A stretch of DNA of 64,000 bases from Nocardioides houyundeii (GTDB lineage Bacteria > Actinomycetota > Actinomycetes > Propionibacteriales > Nocardioidaceae). How positions within the stretch are numbered: position 1 is the first letter of the stretch; each line of letters opens with the position of its first letter. The notes under the pieces were generated by a model, which was not told where the DNA came from, made no database searches, and saw only the letters and a list, made by a program, of their open reading frames with translations. This document shows positions 50,129 to 59,095 of the stretch, piece after piece. The translations under genes and the position numbers were made by a program. The stretch is from assembly GCF_002865585.1 (NCBI RefSeq), contig NZ_CP025581.1, positions 1,116,001 through 1,180,000 of the forward strand, read 5' to 3'.

Positions 50129-51007
50129 TCAGACGGGCGCCGGCGTCGGCTCCTCCGCGCGGATCCGGCGGGAGATCCAGGCTCCCCAGAGCGCGGCGAA
50201 CACGAACATGATGATCGAGTAGACGGCCGCCGGCACCGAGGCCTCGGTGGCGTCGAGCACCTCCACGGCCATGAAGATCGCCAGCGTGGAGTTGTGCACC
50301 CCGATCTCCATGGACGATGAGATGGACTGGGCGCCGTTGACACCCAGGGCGCGCGGCACGGCGTACCCGACGCCGAGGCTGATCGCGCAGAAGAGTGCGG
50401 CGGCCAGTCCGATGTCAGCCACGTAGCCGGTGACCTCGGAGCGCTGGTTGACCAGGATGCCGACCACCAGCACCGCCAGGATGACGGCGGAGCCGATGCG
50501 GACCGGGCGGTCCATGGCGGCGGCGAACTCGGGGCTGCGGACGTGCACCAGCATGCCCAGGCCCACGGGGAGCAGGATCAGTGCGAAGACCTTCACGATC
50601 TCCACCAGCGGCATCTGCACGTCGTCCTGGCGGTCGTAGTAGGCGATCGCGGCGCCGGTGATCAGCGGCAGGGTGATGATCGCGACGACCGTGTTGATGG
50701 CGGTGAGCGAGATGTTCAGCGCTACGTCACCGCGGAAGAGGTGGCTGAACAGGGCGGCCGTGGTGCCGCCGGGGGAGGCAGCCAGCAGCAGCATCCCGAT
50801 CCCGAGCAGGGCGGGCAGGTCCAGCAGCACCACCAGGCCGAAGCAGATCAGCGGCAGCAGCACCAGCTGGCACGCCAGGGCGATGGTGACCACCCGGGGG
50901 TTGCGCACCACCCTGCGGAAGTCGCCGGGCGTCAGGGCGAGGCCCAGGCCGAACATGATGATGCCGAGGGCGATCGGCAGGCCGATGGTGGTGAGCGCAG
51001 AATCCAT
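50129..51007 (-). CDS. Bile acid:sodium symporter (BASS) family transporter
   Basis: 292 residues, about nine to ten membrane helices. The family cores are PGGTTAALFSHLFRGDVALNISLTAINTVVAIITLPL, near residues 82-118, and GAQSISSSMEIGVHNSTLAIFMA near 235, which carries the crossing-helix ENSS-like motif EIGVHNS. The substrate is not determinable; bacterial members carry organic acids or vitamins. No regulatory site is evident upstream beyond tRNA-Leu. Confidence 0.9.
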   Translation of the reverse strand: MDSALTTIGLPIALGIIMFGLGLALTPGDFRRVVRNPRVVTIALACQLVLLPLICFGLVVLLDLPALLGIGMLLLAASPGGTTAALFSHLFRGDVALNISLTAINTVVAIITLPLITGAAIAYYDRQDDVQMPLVEIVKVFALILLPVGLGMLVHVRSPEFAAAMDRPVRIGSAVILAVLVVGILVNQRSEVTGYVADIGLAAALFCAISLGVGYAVPRALGVNGAQSISSSMEIGVHNSTLAIFMAVEVLDATEASVPAAVYSIIMFVFAALWGAWISRRIRAEEPTPAPV

Positions 51008-51097
51008 GACCGGAACGTAGTGGCATGGCTCACACCGGCGATAGGGGTCCGGCCCGGTGTCTCGCGTGCGCTCAGGTCTGCCCGCGTCGGGGTCGGG

Positions 51098-51179
51098 TGC
51101 CGAAGGCGGGACTCGAACCCGCACGCCCTAGAGCACAGGTACCTAAAACCTGCGTGTCTGCCAGTTCCACCACTTCGGC
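51098..51179 (-). tRNA. tRNA-Leu, anticodon UAG
   Basis: On the minus strand: acceptor GCCGAAG pairs with CTTCGGC, a D-arm with TGGTGGAACTGGCAGAC, anticodon stem CAGGT/ACCTG around loop TTTAGGT (anticodon TAG), a long variable arm and the T-arm GCGGGTTCGAGTCCCGC. Discriminator A; the 3' CCA is not encoded. The long variable arm and discriminator fit a leucine tRNA reading CUN codons. Confidence 0.93.
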
Positions 51180-51210
51180 TGTGCCGCTGAGTCTAGGGAT
51201 GACCGTCAGT

Positions 51211-51240
51211 GCGTCCCGTGCCCAGGTGGGCACGGGACGC
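51211..51240 (-). terminator. Intrinsic terminator of bcp
   Basis: 14-bp perfect stem GCGTCCCGTGCCCA with its complement and a minimal loop, just past the bcp stop. It may insulate the tRNA gene too. Confidence 0.85.
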
Positions 51241-51246
51241 CACGGC

Positions 51247-51717
51247 TCAGTCCAGCGCGAGGTCGCGGCGCAGCTTGGCGACGTGGCCGGTGGCCTTGAC
51301 GTTGTACTGCGCGAGGGCGACCTTGCCCTCGGGGTCGACGACGATGGTGGAGCGGATGACGCCCTGGACGACCTTGCCGTAGAGCTTCTTCTCGCCGAAG
51401 GCGCCGTACTCGGTGAGGGTCTGCTTCTCCGGGTCCGAGAGCAGGGTGATCGTGAGGCCGTCGCGCTCGCGGAACTTGGCCAGCTTCTCCGGCTTGTCCG
51501 GCGAGATGCCCACGACCTCGTAGCCGGCCGCCTGCAGGGAGTCCAGGGAGTCGGTGAAGTCGCAGGCCTGCTTGGTGCAGCCCGGCGTCATGGCCGCGGG
51601 GTAGAAGTACACGATGACCGTGCGGCCGCGCAGGTCCGCCAGCGAGACCTGCTCACCGGTGTCGGAGGTCAGGGTGAAGTCGGGGGCGGGGTCACCGGGG
51701 GAGAGGCGCGGGCTCAA
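51247..51717 (-). CDS. bcp: Thioredoxin-dependent peroxiredoxin Bcp/PrxQ
   Basis: 156 residues from a TTG start preceded by AAGGAG with five bases spacing, which decides this rare start. Peroxidatic C47 and resolving C52 (AAMTPGCTKQACDF) define the PrxQ/Bcp group. GEQVSLADLRGRTVIVYFYP and GVIRSTIVVDPEGKV complete the fold. It reduces peroxides using thioredoxin. It is divergent from cbiM with a 47-bp gap holding the palindrome described separately. Confidence 0.94.
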   Translation of the reverse strand: MSPRLSPGDPAPDFTLTSDTGEQVSLADLRGRTVIVYFYPAAMTPGCTKQACDFTDSLDSLQAAGYEVVGISPDKPEKLAKFRERDGLTITLLSDPEKQTLTEYGAFGEKKLYGKVVQGVIRSTIVVDPEGKVALAQYNVKATGHVAKLRRDLALD

Positions 51718-51729
51718 CGGGGCTCCTTG

Positions 51730-51746
51730 TTGCGAATAAGTCGCAA
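51730..51746. promoter_or_regulatory. Nur-like palindrome before cbiM
   Basis: TTGCGA-ATAAG-TCGCAA, resembling the TTGC-n5-GCAA Nur (nickel-responsive Fur) box known from Streptomyces. It lies directly upstream of the cbiM -10 box (TAGGGT at 51752-51757) and is shared with the divergent bcp start. Confidence 0.5.
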
Positions 51747-51751
51747 TAACG

Positions 51752-51757
51752 TAGGGT
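51752..51757 (+). promoter_or_regulatory. -10 box of cbiM
   Basis: TAGGGT with seven bases to the ATG at 51765, whose product begins MHVPDG. Confidence 0.55.
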
Positions 51758-51764
51758 GGATGGC

Positions 51765-52457
51765 ATGCATGTTCCCGACGGATTCCTCGACGCCCCCACG
51801 TCGGTGGCCACCGGCGTCGTGGCCGCCGGCGGTGTGGCGATCGCTCTCAGGGGCGCCCGCCGCGAACTCGACGACCGTACCGCCCCCATGGCCGGACTCG
51901 TCGCGGCCTTCGTCTTCGCGGCCCAGATGATCAACTTCCCCGTCGGTGCCGGGACCAGCGGCCACCTGATGGGTGGCGCTCTGGCCGCCGTGCTGGTCGG
52001 TCCGTGGACCGCGGTGCTCTGCCTGAGCGTGGTGCTGCTGGTGCAGGGCCTGCTGATGGCCGATGGCGGCATCACCGCCCTGGGCACCAACATCACCCTG
52101 ATCGGACTGGTCACCGTCGTGGTCGGTTGGTTCGTCTTCGTCGCGCTGCGCCGGGTGCTGCCCAAGCGTCCCGCGCTGGTCGCACCCGCCGCCGCGGTGG
52201 CCGCGTTCCTCAGCGTCCCGGTGGCGGCGGCGGTCTTCACCCTGCTCTTCGTCATCGGCGGCACCGCGCCCGTGGAGGGCGCGACGGTGCTGAAGGCGAT
52301 GGTGGGCTGGCACGTCGTGATCGGCATCGGCGAGGCGGTGATCACCGGCCTGGTCGTCGGCAGCGTCGTGGCGGTGCGGCCCGACCTGGTGTACGGCGCT
52401 CGCCCACTGGTCGCCGGCCGCACCCTGGAGATCCGGGACGCGGAGGCGCGCTCATGA
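51765..52457 (+). CDS. cbiM: Energy-coupling nickel/cobalt transporter CbiM
   Basis: 230 residues. Starting at MHVPDGFLDAPTS exposes the N-terminal Met-His that coordinates the metal in CbiM/NikM; a GTG nine bases upstream is in frame but would bury it. About six to seven hydrophobic helices (AFVFAAQMINFPVGAGTSGHLMGGALAAVLVGPW is the substrate-binding core). It is the metal-specific S-component of a group I ECF transporter; cobalt or nickel cannot be distinguished here. The stop overlaps the next gene (ATGA). Confidence 0.93.
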   Translation: MHVPDGFLDAPTSVATGVVAAGGVAIALRGARRELDDRTAPMAGLVAAFVFAAQMINFPVGAGTSGHLMGGALAAVLVGPWTAVLCLSVVLLVQGLLMADGGITALGTNITLIGLVTVVVGWFVFVALRRVLPKRPALVAPAAAVAAFLSVPVAAAVFTLLFVIGGTAPVEGATVLKAMVGWHVVIGIGEAVITGLVVGSVVAVRPDLVYGARPLVAGRTLEIRDAEARS

Positions 52458-52792
52458 GCCGCCGGTCCTTCTACGTCGTCTCCCTGCTGGTCGCGCTCCT
52501 GGTCGCCGGGTTCGCCAGCTACTACGCCAGCGCCCACCCCGACGGCCTGGAGTACGTCGCGGAGCAGACCGGCTTCCTGGACACCGCCGAGGAGGAGCAC
52601 GCCGCCTCGGACAGTCCGCTCGCGGACTACCAGACCACCGGGATCGACAACGAGCGCCTCTCCGGCGGTATCGCCGGGGTGGCCGGCGTGCTGCTGGTCC
52701 TGGTGGTCTCCGGCGGCCTCTTCCTCGCGCTGCGCCGCCGCGGCGACGACGAGTCCCAGCACACCGAGCCCCAGCACACCGAGCCGAGCTGA
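52454..52792 (+). CDS. CbiN-like PDGLE-domain protein
   Basis: 112 residues with two membrane helices (about 6-24 and 76-96) bracketing a short loop with the PDGLEYVAEQTGFLD motif (Ser/His-PDGLE), the CbiN/PDGLE family signature. It is an accessory subunit of CbiM and lies between cbiM and cbiQ as expected. The tail has a QHTEP duplication (QHTEPQHTEPS). Confidence 0.88.
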   Translation: MSRRSFYVVSLLVALLVAGFASYYASAHPDGLEYVAEQTGFLDTAEEEHAASDSPLADYQTTGIDNERLSGGIAGVAGVLLVLVVSGGLFLALRRRGDDESQHTEPQHTEPS

Positions 52793-52797
52793 GCGCG

Positions 52798-53466
52798 GTG
52801 GGCGCCGGGCACGGCCACCTGCTGCACTACCACGGCCACAGCGTGGTGCACCGGGCTCCGGGGCACGTCAAGGTCGTGGCGCTGGTGGCCTTCATGCTGC
52901 TGGTGGTCGCCACCCCGCGGGAGTGGCTCTGGGCCTTCGGCGTCGAGGCCGCGGTGCTGCTGGGCGTGGTGGCGCTGTCCCGGGTCCCTGCCGGCTACCT
53001 CGCGAAGCGGATGGTGGTCGAGGTGCCGTTCGCGGTCTTCGCGCTGCTGGTGCCGTTCGTCGCGACCGGGCCGCGCACCGAGCTGCTGGGGCTCAGCGTC
53101 TCCGAGACCGGCCTCGTCGCCGCCTGGGGGCTGCTGGTCAAGGGCACCCTGGGCGTGCTCGCCTCGCTCACCCTGGCTGCCACCACGGAGCCCGAGGAGC
53201 TGCTGCGTGGCCTGACCCGGCTGCGGATGCCCGACCTGATCGTGCAGATCATGGGGTTCATGATCCGTTACCTCAGCGTGGTCATCGGCGAGCTGGGACG
53301 GATGATGACCTCGATGCGCTCCCGCGGCGCGGACCCGCGGTGGCCGCGGCACTGGCCGATGCTGGCGCGCTCCCTGGGAGCGCTGTTCATCCGCTCCTAC
53401 GAGCGCGGCGAGCGGGTCCACCTCGCGATGCTCTCGCGCGGGTACGACGGGAGGCTGCCCCGATGA
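52798..53466 (+). CDS. cbiQ: Energy-coupling factor transmembrane protein CbiQ
   Basis: 222 residues from GTG. The T-component of the ECF transporter: hydrophobic N-terminal half (VKVVALVAFMLLVVATPREWLWAFG), the first AxRxR-like helix near RGLTRLRMPDLIVQIMGFMIRYLSVV, and SMRSRGADPRW in the coupling helices. The leading GHGHLLHYHGHS is His-rich. It overlaps cbiO by 4 nt. Confidence 0.92.
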   Translation: MGAGHGHLLHYHGHSVVHRAPGHVKVVALVAFMLLVVATPREWLWAFGVEAAVLLGVVALSRVPAGYLAKRMVVEVPFAVFALLVPFVATGPRTELLGLSVSETGLVAAWGLLVKGTLGVLASLTLAATTEPEELLRGLTRLRMPDLIVQIMGFMIRYLSVVIGELGRMMTSMRSRGADPRWPRHWPMLARSLGALFIRSYERGERVHLAMLSRGYDGRLPR

Positions 53467-54218
53467 GCGCCCCCGTCCTGGACGTGCAGGGACTCGCCTA
53501 CGCCTACCCCGACGGCCACCAGGCGCTCTTCGGGGTCGACCTGCACGTGCACTCCGGCGAGCGGGTGGCGCTGCTGGGCCCCAACGGTGCGGGCAAGACC
53601 ACCCTGGTGCTGCACCTCAACGGCATCCTCACCGCTGGGGCGGGCCGAGTCGCGGTCAGCGGCCTGGAGGTCTCCAAGCCGCACCTCGCCGAGATCCGGC
53701 GGCGGGTGGGCATCGTGTTCCAGGACCCCGACGACCAGCTGTTCCTGGGCAGTGTGCGCGCCGACGTGGAGTTCGGGCTGCGCAACATGGGGGTCCGTGG
53801 GTCAGCCCTGGACACCCGGGTGATGGCAGCCCTGGACCAGGTCGGGATGGCCGACTTCGCCGACCGTCCACCGCACCACCTCTCCTTCGGCCAGCGTCGA
53901 CGGGTCGCCCTGGCGACCGTGCTGGTGATGGAGCCGGAGATCCTGGTGCTGGACGAGCCGAGCTCCAACCTGGACCCGGCGAGCCGTCGAGAGCTGGCCG
54001 ACATCCTGCGCTCGCTGGAGGTGACGGTGCTGATGGTCACCCACGACCTGCCCTACGCCCTGGAGCTGTGCCCGCGGTCGGTGGTGCTCAGCGACGGCGT
54101 GGTGGTCGCCGACGGGTCGACGTACGACGTGCTGACCGACGACCAGCTCATGGCTGCCCACCGGCTGGAGCTCCCGTTCGGCTTCGACCCCCGCACCATT
54201 GGTAGCCTTCCCAGGTGA
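53463..54218 (+). CDS. cbiO: Energy-coupling factor ATPase CbiO
   Basis: 251 residues. Walker A GPNGAGKTT (39-47), Q-loop IVFQDPDDQLFLGSV (the CbiO-type DPDDQLF), signature LSFGQRRRVA (F in place of the usual G) and Walker B ILVLDEPSSNLDP. It energises CbiMNQ. The last base triplet overlaps the GTG of the DUF3618 gene. Confidence 0.93.
   Translation: MSAPVLDVQGLAYAYPDGHQALFGVDLHVHSGERVALLGPNGAGKTTLVLHLNGILTAGAGRVAVSGLEVSKPHLAEIRRRVGIVFQDPDDQLFLGSVRADVEFGLRNMGVRGSALDTRVMAALDQVGMADFADRPPHHLSFGQRRRVALATVLVMEPEILVLDEPSSNLDPASRRELADILRSLEVTVLMVTHDLPYALELCPRSVVLSDGVVVADGSTYDVLTDDQLMAAHRLELPFGFDPRTIGSLPR
54203..54208 (+). promoter_or_regulatory. -10 box of DUF3618 gene
   Basis: TAGCCT, six bases before the GTG at 54215 and inside the end of cbiO; an internal promoter is possible. 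Confidence 0.45.
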
Positions 54219-54466
54219 CCAACGACGCCTCCGCGCTCGAGCGCGAGATCGAGATGACCCGGGACCGCTTGGCCGGCACCATCGACCAGCTCCTCTACCG
54301 GGCACACCCCAAGACCATCGTCAACCGCGAGGTCACCTCCATCAAGGCGCACTACGTCGACCTCGACACCGGTGCGCCCCGCACGGACAACATCCTCAAG
54401 ACGGTCGCCGGCATCGCCGGGTTCGTGCTGGTCTTCGCGGTGATCCGCAAGATCGCCCGTGACTGA
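54215..54466 (+). CDS. DUF3618 membrane protein
   Basis: 83 residues from GTG. LEREIEMTRDRLAGTIDQLLYRAHPKTIVNREVTSIKAHYVD is the DUF3618 signature; a single helix (TVAGIAGFVLVFAVI) follows near 63-78. The family is found in actinobacterial membranes with no known role. It overlaps the GroES-like gene by 8 nt. Confidence 0.9.
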   Translation: MTNDASALEREIEMTRDRLAGTIDQLLYRAHPKTIVNREVTSIKAHYVDLDTGAPRTDNILKTVAGIAGFVLVFAVIRKIARD

Positions 54467-54793
54467 GGGGCTCGACGTCAAGGCTCCCATCAAGATGCTC
54501 CACGACCGGCTGCTGGTGGAACAGGACAGTGAGGCGGGGGAGCGGCGTTCCTCCGGCGGCATCGTCATCCCGGCGACCGCGGCGATGGGTGCGCGGCGGC
54601 TCGCGTGGGCACGGGTGGTCGCCGTCGGTCCCCAGGCGCGTGCGGTGGAGCCCGGTGACCGGGTGCTCTACGACCCGAGGACAAGGCCGAGGTCGAGGTC
54701 AGCGGCGAGGTGTACGTCGTGATGCGTGAGCGCGACGTGCATGCGGTGGCCGCGGAGCGGCTGCAGGCAGAGGCGACCGGCCTCTACCTCTGA
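54459..54793 (+). pseudogene. GroES-like (Cpn10) protein, frameshifted
   Basis: GTG start, MTEGLDVKAPIKMLHDRLLVEQDSEAGERRSSGGIVIPATAAMGARRLAWARVVAVGPQARAVEPGDRVLYDP. This matches the Cpn10 mobile-loop pattern (SSGGIVIP) in place. After YDP the frame breaks at about 54674-54676. One added base (CCCGAG) gives EDKAEVEVSGEVYVVMRERDVHAVAAE to the stop at 54793, ending GLYL. The length (about 111 residues) suits a divergent co-chaperonin-like protein, but no GroEL is in the window, so a stand-alone or moonlighting role is possible. Confidence 0.78.
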
Positions 54794-55758
54794 GCGCCGT
54801 CCCGCATCGCGCGGTAGACGGCCCGGGTCGAGACGGCGGTGCGCAGCTCGTCGGTGACGTCGGTGAAGAACTGGCGCCGGTAGGCCTCGTCGGTGACGGC
54901 GTACACGGCGAAGTAGAGGCCGGAGAACGCGGCGAGGAACACCGCGACCCGGACCAGCTCCCAGGAGATCGCGCCGAGCGCGGGCGTGGGGTCGGTGCCC
55001 ACCCAGTTGGCCGCGACCTCGTCGGGGATGGCGACGATCCCGAAGCCGATGAAGAAGACGAAGACCGCCACGCTCAGCAGCAGCACCTGGATGGCCTGCG
55101 CGGCCAGCAGCACCAGGATCAGGTTGGCTCGCTCCAGCCGCGACGGTGACGCCACGGCCGTGCCGATGCCGACTCCGCGGGACCAGGCGGCGAACGGGGT
55201 GCCGGCGCAGGCCTCCTCGATGCGGGAGGGGTCGAGCTCCGCGGTGAAGGCGTCGAGCTCCTCGGGCAGCCGGGAGGCCAGGAAGCCCACGGCCGCCGCG
55301 GCGAAGCCCAGCACCGCGGTCCACATGACTCCTCCGGAGAGCCGGGCCGCGACCTCCCAGACCTCGGCGTTGATGAAGAGGAAGGTGATGAAGAGCATCA
55401 GCATCGGCAGGGCCCGCGCTACCAGCGGAATCATCAGCTCCAGCGAGGAGAGGGTCTTGCGGACCGCCCACCGCAGCCAGAGCCGGACCTGCAGCGTGGC
55501 CAGGGCATAGAGGCCGAGGACGACTCCGGCCGACGTCAGCGCCGCGGCCGCCCCGGTGTAGCGATCGGAGACCAGCGCGCCGACGATGAACGCCGTACCG
55601 GCCACCAGGACCGAGGCCGCCAGGACGGCCCGCAGCCGCCCGCGGCCCAGACCGTGCGAGACCCGGGCGCGTACGTCGTCGACGAAGTAGGGGAGCCCGT
55701 GGCCGAGGAACCACTGCTCGGCGGTGGTCATGTGGGTCGGCGTCGGTGTCGTGCTCAT
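54784..55758 (-). CDS. Hypothetical multi-spanning membrane protein
   Basis: 324 residues. Opening MSTTPTPTHMTTAEQWFLGHGLPYFVDDVRARV, then about six membrane helices: near 43-70, 75-95, 110-130, 135-160, and two after 210. No catalytic motif or named domain recognised. It overlaps the GroES-like gene by 10 bp at the 3' ends. The start is 17 bp from the end of the histidine-kinase gene, which is on the same strand, so they may be cotranscribed. Confidence 0.75.
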   Translation of the reverse strand: MSTTPTPTHMTTAEQWFLGHGLPYFVDDVRARVSHGLGRGRLRAVLAASVLVAGTAFIVGALVSDRYTGAAAALTSAGVVLGLYALATLQVRLWLRWAVRKTLSSLELMIPLVARALPMLMLFITFLFINAEVWEVAARLSGGVMWTAVLGFAAAAVGFLASRLPEELDAFTAELDPSRIEEACAGTPFAAWSRGVGIGTAVASPSRLERANLILVLLAAQAIQVLLLSVAVFVFFIGFGIVAIPDEVAANWVGTDPTPALGAISWELVRVAVFLAAFSGLYFAVYAVTDEAYRRQFFTDVTDELRTAVSTRAVYRAMRDGAQR

Positions 55759-55774
55759 CGTCGAGCAGTCTTCC

Positions 55775-57426
55775 TCACAGGGGCAGGTGGACGCTGAACG
55801 TGGTGCCGGCGTCCACCTCGGACTCGACCTCGATGTGCCCGCCGTGACTCTCCACGATGGCCCGCACGATCGAGAGGCCCAGTCCGGTGCCCTGGATCTG
55901 GCGTTCCTGCGCCAGGCTGGTGCGGAAGAACTGGGAGAACAGCTTGCCGAGGTCCTCGGCGGGGATGCCGTGTCCGGTGTCGGAGACGCTGAGCACGGCC
56001 CGGGAGTCGACCTGGCGCAGCCCGACGGTGACCTGCCCGGGCTGGGGCGTGAACTTCACGGCGTTGGACATCAGGTTGAGCATCACTCGCTCCAGCTTCT
56101 CGCCGTCGCCCCGGACGACGACCGGCCGGTCGCCCAGGTCCATCTCCAGGCTCAGACCGGCAGCGTGGACCCGAGGAGCGATGATCCGTTCCGCGCTCCG
56201 GACCATGGCGACCAGGTCCACCGGCGTGGTGGAGAGCTCCATGTCCACGGAGCGGAGCCGCGACAGCGTCAGCAGGTCGTCGATGAGGGAGAGCAGTCGT
56301 CGGCCGTTCTCGCCGATCCGCTCCATCGCGCCGTTCTGCAGGGGAGTGAGCTGGCCGTAGTCCCCGTCGTCGAGCAGCTCGGTGTAGCCGATGATGTTGG
56401 TGATCGGGGTGCGGAGCTCGTGGCTGACGTTGGAGACGAACGCGTCCTTGACCCGGTCGACCTCGCGGAGCTCCTCCAGGGCCGAGCGCTCGGCCTCCAG
56501 CTCCTCGACCACCACGCTGAGCTTGCTGTCGGCGACGGCGTCGGCGCGCGCCAGGGCCTGCTTGCGGCTGTCGACCCGGGCCCTGGTGCTGCTCAGGCTC
56601 AGCGCCACCACGGCGATGGAGCAGGTGATGAGGAAGAGCTGGACGAAGGCGATCTCCAGGTCCGGCGGCAGGTTGGTGCGGTGACCGGTCTCGGAGAACG
56701 GTCCCATCCCGTGGGCGGTGAACGTCATGGCGATCAGGCGCACCACGATCAGCTGGAGCAGGGTCTCCAGCAGCGCGAACCGGAGTCCGGCCCAGCCCAT
56801 GACGGCGAGCACGAGGTAGGCGAAGGACGGTGTGTAGATGGCCCCGAAGACCACGACCGTCACGGTCAGCACCAGGATCCACTGCACCCAGCGCTCGAGG
56901 TTGCCCGCGAGGCTCGGGACCCTGAGGCGGTCCATCGCCAGCGGCAGCCACAGCAGCAGGGACGCCGCCTCGTTGATCAGCGAGCCGCCGGTGAGGGAGC
57001 GCAGGTCCTCCACCTCGGTGACGGACCCGGCGACGAACGTGGCCAGACCCACGACCAGCGCGCCGGCGACGGCGGCCACGATGATCCTCAGCAGGTCGCT
57101 CTCCGACCTCAGCTTGAGCGGACCGGCGTGCGCGCGGAGGATGGCGAGTGCCAGGACGGCGGCGACGACGGCGCCGAGGGAGTAGGCGATCGACTCGACC
57201 ACCGACTGGCCCGTCCACCACAGGGCGAGCCCGGTGACGAGGGCAGCGAACGGGGCGACCCACCGCAGCTGGGCGGGTCTGACCTGGAGCAGAACCACGG
57301 CGAGCAGGCCCAGGGGATAGGCACCGAATCCTTCGGCGGCCTCGGGGCGCGCACGTCGGCACCCAGCCCGAGGGCGGTGCAGAGGGTCAGCAGGAGCAGC
57401 GCCCTGGTCATCCCGGACTTGGGCAC
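55775..57426 (-). pseudogene. MASE1-type membrane histidine kinase, frameshifted near N-terminus
   Basis: From GTG at 57426 (VPKSGMTRALLLLTLCTALGLGADVRAP); one base is lost in the G4 run at 57344-57347 (plus strand), and adding it gives APEAAEGFGAYPLGLLAVVLLQ. About eight membrane helices of a MASE1-like sensor (to about 260) precede a coiled-coil (about 265-325), the H-box SHELRTPITNII with H336, and an ATPase domain with NLMSNAVKF, DTGHGIP and GTGLGLSI boxes. No response regulator lies next to it, so it is an orphan kinase. The 550-residue size is normal. Confidence 0.85.
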
Positions 57427-57712
57427 GCTGCTCCCCTCGACGTCGTGCCACGTCGGCGCGCCCCCCAGCGCTGCATGGTTGACGACATAAGACCACGTAC
57501 CGGGACACCTTCGGGGTGAGAATCGCAGAAAATGCCGATGACGGGGCGTTCAGCCGGCCGACCTCGCGGGCGGCACGCGCGGCGGCCTGGTTGGGTGCGC
57601 GCGGCACAATCGAGGGATAACCCGGCGAGGCGCCGGGCCGGACCTTTAGGCTCGCGAAGCCTGAGTTGCCCCTCCCCGGCGACGTCCGAACACGCAGCCT
57701 CTGGAGGCCCGC

Positions 57713-59028
57713 ATGTCCTCGCGCAGCCCACTCCGCCGTACCGCGTCGATCTCCGTCGCCGCCCTGACCGTAGGCCTCGCCATGACCCTGGCGACCGCCC
57801 CAGCTCAGGGTCAGGCGATGAGTGGGTCGCGGGGCAACGACAAGATCAGCGGGACCAACAAGCCCGACCGGATCAGCTCGCTGGGTGGCAAGGACACGGT
57901 CAAGGCCAAGGCCGGCAAGGACGTCGTGAAGGCCGGCACCGGCGAGGACACCGTCTACGGCGGCGGCGGCAACGACCAGCTGTGGGGTCAGGACCACCGC
58001 GACTCCCTGTACGGCGAGTCCGGCAACGACCTGCTGATGGGCGGCAACGGCAACGACCTGCTGGACGGTGGGTCCGGCAAGGACACCGTCGTGGGCGGCC
58101 CGGGCAACGATGACCTGGCCGGCGGCGGTGGCCGGGACACGCTCAAGGGCCAGGGCGGGGTCGACGTGCTCCGCGGCGGAGCCGGCAACGACAGCCTGAT
58201 CGCGGCCGAGGGTGCGGACACGGTGTACGGCGACGGCGGCAACGACAAAGTCTCCGGTGGCGACGACAACGACCTCATCTACGGCGGCGACGGCAACGAC
58301 TCCCTCGGCGGGGATACCGGCGACGACGTCATCTACGGCGAGCTCGGCGACGACTTCCTCGCCGGTGCCAGCGGCAACGACACGCTGTACGGCGCGGAGG
58401 GCTCGGACCGGATCAACGGCGGCGACGGCGACGACCACATCGAGGGCGGGCCCGGCGACGACGGCGTCCCCCGGTCGCCGGGTCGGTGCAGGCGGGGTTC
58501 GACAACGGCACCGACGGCAAGCCCGAGCTCAACGGCGGACCGGGCAACGACACCATCCTGGGCGGGGAGGGGCGCGACAAGCTGCTCGGCCTCGGTGGTG
58601 ACGACGTCCTCGATGCCGGACCCGGCGACGACTACGCGATGAACGCCGGTGACGGCAACGACGTGCTCATCGACGGCGACGGCGACGACCCGCTGGTCAA
58701 GGGCGACCCGGGCGACGACACGTTCTTCGTCGGCGCCGGCAAGGACAAGATCTTCGGCGAGCAGGGCAACGACACCGTCTACCTGTACGACGACGGAGAC
58801 TACGACGAGATCCTCTGCGACGACGTGGACGACCGCGGCACCAGCGCTGAGGGGAAGAACGACAAGGTCATCTACGTGGGCCGGATCGACCCGCTCGACA
58901 AGCTGAAAGCCGACTACGGCCCGGGCACGTGCGAGTCGATCACCGTGATCGACTACCTGCCCGAGGGGTGGCCCTACGGGCCGGTGCCCGGGCTGGCTGC
59001 TGGCAGGGCCGCGGGCTTCCAGCGCTGA
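57713..59028 (+). pseudogene. Secreted RTX calcium-binding repeat protein, frameshifted
   Basis: Signal peptide (about 10-35) behind a TGGAGG ribosome site, then at least 15 GGxGxDxUx-type nonapeptides (GGGNDQLWG, GGNGNDLLDGG, GDGGNDKVSGG, GGDGNDSLGG and so on), a calcium-dependent beta-roll like those of RTX toxins and adhesins. The frame breaks at 58468-58485; one added base, in either the C5 run at 58468-58472 or the GGG before it, restores VQAGFDNGTDGKPELNGGPGNDTILGG. The C-terminal part has DDGDYDEILCDDVDD and the tail PEGWPYGPVPGL, with no catalytic domain seen. The divergent kinase gene is 287 bp away. Confidence 0.83.
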
Positions 59029-59042
59029 GGGGCTGCGGTGCC

Positions 59043-59095
59043 GGGATCCCCGCTTAGGCGGGGATCCCTGCGCTTCGGGGGCGTGCAGTCCCCCA
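59043..59095. repeat. Intergenic palindromic repeat element, copy B
   Basis: Perfect-arm unit GGGATCCCCGC-TTAG-GCGGGGATCCC (59043-59068) and a degenerate GGGGG-n9-CCCCC half. Same family as the 11179 element, 14 bases after the RTX stop. Confidence 0.75.

Noticed and set aside
51756..51764. GTG start for cbiM nine bases upstream
   Set aside because: It would hide the Met-His metal ligand that defines CbiM and would overlap the -10 box.
55724..57490. A long plus-strand frame opposite the histidine kinase
   Set aside because: Shadow frame, H/Q/G-rich, no start context.
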